The position numbers and the translations under genes were made by a program. From Paenibacillus hunanensis (GTDB taxonomy: Bacteria > Bacillota > Bacilli > Paenibacillales > Paenibacillaceae), in the NCBI RefSeq assembly GCF_014645615.1, contig NZ_BMMB01000007.1, positions 248,001-312,000 of the forward strand: 64,000 nucleotides of DNA, in the 5' to 3' direction. Positions within the stretch are counted from its first letter, which is position 1. The number at the start of each line of letters is the position of its first letter. The notes beneath the pieces are model-generated. The model saw nothing but the letters and a program-made list of their open reading frames with translations. It did not search any database and was not told the DNA's origin. This document shows positions 60,774 to 64,000 of this stretch, in pieces.

Positions 60774-62057
60774 ATGGAAAGTATACACTATGAACGTCTA
60801 CAAGAGACGCTGTATCATGAAAAGCTAGACAACGGACTGGAAGTGTATGTGCTGCCGAAGGAAGGCTTTCAAAAGACATATGCGATCTTTGCGACACGGT
60901 ATGGCTCAGTCGATAACCATTTTCAGGTAGAGGGTGGCGAGGAGATTCAGGTTCCTGATGGTATCGCCCACTTTCTTGAGCATAAAATGTTTGAAGAACC
61001 CGATGGTGTAGATGTATTTTCCAAGTTCTCCGCTAAAGGCGCATCTGCTAATGCATTTACAAGCTTTGAGCAGACCGTTTATCTGTTCTCAGCAACCGAG
61101 CAGATTGAGGACAATCTGGACACGCTGCTAAACTATGTACAAAATCCATATTTCACAGAGGAAAATGTGGAAAAGGAAAAGGGGATCATTGGTCAGGAAA
61201 TCCAGATGTACAGTGATAATCCCGATTGGCGCGTGTATTATGGCTTGATTGAGGCGATGTATCAGAAGCATCCGGTCCGCATCGATATTGCAGGTACAAT
61301 CGAATCGATCAGTGCGATTACCAAAGACACACTGTATACGTGCTATAACACCTTTTACCATCCGTCCAATATGATGGTATTCGTTGTGGGCGGTGTAGAT
61401 GCCGCTGAAGTGATTGAGCAGGTACGCCGTAACCAGGATGCCAAAGGTATTGCTCCGCAGGGACGAATTGGTCGTTATTTTGAAGAGGAGCCTGTTGCTG
61501 TAGGCGAACCATGGCATGAAGTGAAGCTGCCAGTATCCCAACCGAAATTCCTAATGGGCTTTAAGGAAAAAGAAGTGGGTCTGGATGGCGAAGCATTGCA
61601 GCGTCACACACTGACGACCAAGCTGATGCTTGATCTGCTGCTCGGTAATAGTACGGCGTTATATCAAAAGCTGTACGATGAGGATCTGATTTCGGATGAT
61701 TTTGGCTACGATTATTCGGCAACACCGCACTATGCATATTCGATGATTGGCGGCGATACGAAGGATCCTGAGCTACTGGTTAAACGTCTAAAAGAAGAGA
61801 TCGGTGCGATCGTGGAAAAGGGCTTCACACAGGAGGCATTTGATCGTGCGGTAGGGAAGCGTATCGGTAGTTATCTGCGCTCTCTGAATTCGCCTGAGAG
61901 CATTGCTCATGAATTTATGCGTTATCGCTTCAAAAATAGTGATTTCTTCGCTGTTCTGGGCATGTATGAAGCACTGACTCTTGATGACGTCAATCGCTAT
62001 TTACGAGCACATATCGACTGGGAGCAGTTGGCTGTATCAGTCGTTGTTAGTCCATGA
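60774..62057 (+). CDS. M16 family zinc peptidase (YmfH-like, active subunit)
   Basis: The 427-aa protein has the intact inverted motif H66-F-L-E69-H70 and the downstream glutamate in KGIIGQEIQMYSDNPD, followed by the second M16 domain. It begins at ATG 60774, with GGAGG eight bases upstream inside the end of the previous gene. With the inactive partner it likely forms one proteolytic chamber. The end overlaps the SDR gene by four bases. Confidence 0.92.
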   Translation: MESIHYERLQETLYHEKLDNGLEVYVLPKEGFQKTYAIFATRYGSVDNHFQVEGGEEIQVPDGIAHFLEHKMFEEPDGVDVFSKFSAKGASANAFTSFEQTVYLFSATEQIEDNLDTLLNYVQNPYFTEENVEKEKGIIGQEIQMYSDNPDWRVYYGLIEAMYQKHPVRIDIAGTIESISAITKDTLYTCYNTFYHPSNMMVFVVGGVDAAEVIEQVRRNQDAKGIAPQGRIGRYFEEEPVAVGEPWHEVKLPVSQPKFLMGFKEKEVGLDGEALQRHTLTTKLMLDLLLGNSTALYQKLYDEDLISDDFGYDYSATPHYAYSMIGGDTKDPELLVKRLKEEIGAIVEKGFTQEAFDRAVGKRIGSYLRSLNSPESIAHEFMRYRFKNSDFFAVLGMYEALTLDDVNRYLRAHIDWEQLAVSVVVSP

Positions 62058-62827
62058 GTGGCATAAGCTCGAACGGTAGCAGCAAGCCATTTGCAGAGAT
62101 GAATGTGCTTGTTACCGGTGCCAGCCGCGGAATTGGTGCTGCAATTGCGAAACGATTCGCGATGGCAGGTATGAATGTCATTATCCATTATCGCAACTCG
62201 CACGAGCAGGCAAATGAGGTTGCTCGTACCTGTCTGGATTATGGCGTGCGGGTGCTCACCGTAGCTGCGGATCTGCGCGAAGTGGAAGAAATTCGGCGTA
62301 TGCAGACCAAGCTGGAGCAGCATGGCATGGAGCCCGATATACTGGTTAATAATGCGGGGCTGTCTCATTACGGGATGCTGGCTGATCTTAGCGAAGCAGA
62401 GTTTGACGATATTATTGCGGCAAATCTGAAGGCGGTTTTCTTTTGCAGTCAGACCTTTATGCCTTATATGATCCGGCAACAGTATGGACGAATCATTAAT
62501 GTATCGAGCATATGGGGGATGACAGGTGCTTCTTGCGAAGTATTGTATTCTGCCAGTAAAGGCGGCGTCAATGCATTCACCAAGGCACTTGCCAAAGAGC
62601 TTGCTCCTTCCGGGGTGACGGTTAACGCCGTTGCACCTGGTGCAGTACGCACCGATATGCTGGCGCATTTGCACGATGATGAGCTTCGTATGCTGGAGGA
62701 GGATATCCCGGCTGGTCGTATGGCTGAACCGGATGAGATCGCATCGATGGTTTACTTTCTCTCCTTACCCGAGTCGGGCTATATGACCGGACAGGTGGTT
62801 AGCCCCAATGGAGGTTGGTTAACTTAG
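62054..62827 (+). CDS. Short-chain dehydrogenase/reductase (FabG-like, YmfI-type)
   Basis: The 257-aa SDR has the cofactor motif TGASRGIGAAIA, NNAG and the catalytic S-Y-K set with Y165 and K169 in YSASKGG. Fold and length match 3-oxoacyl-ACP reductases, but the position after the M16 pair is that of B. subtilis ymfI, whose substrate is not certain. It is coupled to the upstream peptidase by an ATGA overlap. Confidence 0.92.
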   Translation: MSGISSNGSSKPFAEMNVLVTGASRGIGAAIAKRFAMAGMNVIIHYRNSHEQANEVARTCLDYGVRVLTVAADLREVEEIRRMQTKLEQHGMEPDILVNNAGLSHYGMLADLSEAEFDDIIAANLKAVFFCSQTFMPYMIRQQYGRIINVSSIWGMTGASCEVLYSASKGGVNAFTKALAKELAPSGVTVNAVAPGAVRTDMLAHLHDDELRMLEEDIPAGRMAEPDEIASMVYFLSLPESGYMTGQVVSPNGGWLT

Positions 62828-62880
62828 CGTAAAGGCTTCAATCGATCGTAAGCGCAAGTTATAAGTATTGGCATAAAAGG

Positions 62881-62919
62881 ATAGAAGCTTCGATGCGATC
62901 TGCACATTGAAGCTTCTAT
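62881..62919 (+). terminator. Terminator-like hairpin after the SDR gene
   Basis: A perfect 11-bp stem joins ATAGAAGCTTC (62881-62891) with GAAGCTTCTAT (62909-62919). The tail TCATTGTTAG is only moderately T-rich. Confidence 0.55.
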
Positions 62920-63011
62920 TCATTGTTAGCTACATTGTCATTTGCTTACTAATTTTGCCGATAATCGTTATCGCTATGAAAAGGTATGAAAAAGTTGTTT
63001 CCTTTCGCTTC

Positions 63012-63040
63012 TTGCCTTTCTATTTCATTTTATATATCAT
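63012..63040 (+). promoter_or_regulatory. SigA-type promoter for the YmfK-like gene
   Basis: TTGCCT at 63012-63017, a 17-base spacer and TATCAT at 63035-63040. Confidence 0.6.
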
Positions 63041-63211
63041 TAACATGTTAAGGACTTGAAGCTAAAAGTAGGCTGTAGTCATCCCGATGATCAGCTTCTT
63101 TTTATTATATGCTGCTGTGAAGCGGCAAGCCGAAGATAGGCCTTTGCCAACAATATGGATACAGATGCCCGTGCGGATAGTTCCGCGCTCAGACGGGAGG
63201 AAAGGTTCGAG

Positions 63212-64000
63212 GTGAACGTGGAAGCAAAACAGATGAACACAGAAGCAAAGCAATGGTACTTGGAGTACAGGATACATAAGAATCGTCCTGGCTTGCTTGG
63301 AGATGTCGCATCGCTGCTTGGTATGCTGAATGTTAACATCCGTACAATTAACGGGGTAGAAGGCAAAACACGCGGAATGCTGCTGGAAACAGATGATGAT
63401 GAGAAAATCATTCTGCTTGGTGATATGCTCGCCAAAGTAACCAACATTACCATTACGGCGCTGCGTCAGCCAAAGCTGGTTGATATTCTGGCAGTACGCC
63501 ACGGACGCTACATTGAACGCGACTCCGACGATAAAAAGACATTTCGTTTTACACGCGATGAACTCGGTCTGCTGGTCGACTTCCTCGGTGAGGTGTTCAA
63601 GCGCGATGGTAATCAGATTATCGGACTTCGTGGCATGCCGCGAGTAGGTAAAACGGAATCGATCATTGCAGGTAGTGTATGTGCGATGAAGCGCTGGACC
63701 TTTGTATCGTCTACTTTGCTGCGTCAAACGGTACGCAGTCAATTGTCGGAGGAGGAAATGAGTCCCGGCAATGTGTTCATTATCGATGGAATTGTGAGTA
63801 CAATCCGTTCCAATGAACGCCATTATCAGCTACTGCAAGATATTATGCAGATGCCGAGCACCAAGGTCATTGAGCATCCGGATATTTTTGTCCGTGAGTC
63901 GGATTATGATTACAGTGATTTTGACATTATTATCGAATTGCGTAATAATCCGGATGAAGAGATCGTCTATGATAAGTTCACCGAAACGTATACCGATGAT
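63212..64000 (+). CDS. YmfK-like protein (DUF3388), 5' part
   Basis: The gene runs off the window; 263 codons are visible. The N-terminus (WYLEYRIHKNRPGLLGDVAS, then LLGMLNVNIRTINGVEG) looks like an ACT-type ligand-binding domain. Further on, GLRGMPRVGKTES with K147 looks like a Walker A loop. Position after the ymfI-like gene and overall sequence fit B. subtilis YmfK; function is unknown. GTG 63212 is preferred, with GGGAGG 11 bases upstream; GTG 63218 and ATG 63233 are alternatives. Confidence 0.8.
   Translation, partial: MNVEAKQMNTEAKQWYLEYRIHKNRPGLLGDVASLLGMLNVNIRTINGVEGKTRGMLLETDDDEKIILLGDMLAKVTNITITALRQPKLVDILAVRHGRYIERDSDDKKTFRFTRDELGLLVDFLGEVFKRDGNQIIGLRGMPRVGKTESIIAGSVCAMKRWTFVSSTLLRQTVRSQLSEEEMSPGNVFIIDGIVSTIRSNERHYQLLQDIMQMPSTKVIEHPDIFVRESDYDYSDFDIIIELRNNPDEEIVYDKFTETYTDD

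Larger units (their letters stand above)
62828..63211. other. 384-base gap between the SDR and YmfK-like genes
   Basis: It contains a hairpin terminator (62881-62919), a promoter (63012-63040) and a leader of about 165 bases. In B. subtilis the small gene ymfJ (DUF3243) lies here; I see no equivalent reading frame. Confidence 0.6.

Noticed and set aside
62960..62972. Fur-box-like GATAATCGTTATC upstream of the YmfK-like gene
   Set aside because: Only one short dyad, far from a full 19-base Fur box, and about 40 bases upstream of the -35; probably chance.

Overview
The window looks like a stretch of chromosome from a motile, low-GC Gram-positive bacterium of the Paenibacillaceae, Paenibacillus-like. 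The evidence is the Bacillus-type gene order, a Gram-positive PolC replicase, strong GGAGG ribosome-binding sites, frequent TTG and GTG starts, a FapA-family (DUF342) gene after sigD, and a short archaeal/eukaryotic-type prolyl-tRNA synthetase. Base composition is close to even by eye, with AT-rich gaps. Almost everything is on the + strand. I see no prophage, insertion sequence, CRISPR array, tRNA or rRNA.

Layout. (1) 1-19.5 kb is the distal part of the fla/che operon: flbD (3' end), fliL, fliM, fliY, cheY, fliO, fliP, fliQ, fliR, flhB, flhA, flhF, flhG, cheB, cheA, cheW, cheC, cheD, a small membrane protein gene, sigD and fapA. These encode the switch complex, the type III export gate, flagellar placement, the chemotaxis core with its B. 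subtilis-style adaptation proteins, and the sigma factor for late flagellar genes. (2) 19.1-20.9 kb holds three little-known genes: a 103-aa conserved protein, a SwrB-like protein and a YceG/MltG-like protein. (3) 21-30 kb is rpsB-tsf-pyrH-frr-uppS-cdsA-dxr-rseP-proS (translation, UMP kinase, ribosome recycling, isoprenoid and phospholipid precursors, an intramembrane protease). (4) 30.3-34.7 kb is polC. (5) 34.9-42.1 kb is the rimP-nusA-rnpM-ylxQ-infB-rbfA-nrnA-truB operon. (6) 42.8-46.4 kb is ribF, rpsO and pnp. (7) 47-52.3 kb is an M16 peptidase, dut, and the lysine/diaminopimelate genes asd-dapG-dapA. (8) 52.9-57.8 kb is an RNase J gene and an FtsK/SpoIIIE translocase gene. (9) A lone minus-strand gene for a secreted stalk-domain protein follows. 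(10) The right end has a paired M16 peptidase operon, an SDR gene and the start of a YmfK-like gene cut by the window edge.

The most interesting material is between genes. A multi-helix RNA fold fills most of the predicted asd leader: four stems closed by a 7-bp stem and starting a few bases after the predicted transcription start. Two copies of a roughly 120-bp palindromic element flank ribF-rpsO-pnp and carry compensatory differences in their stems. The RNase J gene, tsf and rpsO have leaders with successive hairpins, and a 15-codon leader reading frame with a good ribosome-binding site lies inside a long inverted repeat before rseP. Compared with B. subtilis, the sporulation-linked genes normally found here (ylxY, ymxH, spoVFA, spoVFB, tepA, ylzJ, and also ymfJ) are missing, and non-coding gaps of several hundred bases sit at most of those places. 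Assignments rest on reading motifs and gene order; no database search or folding program was used.
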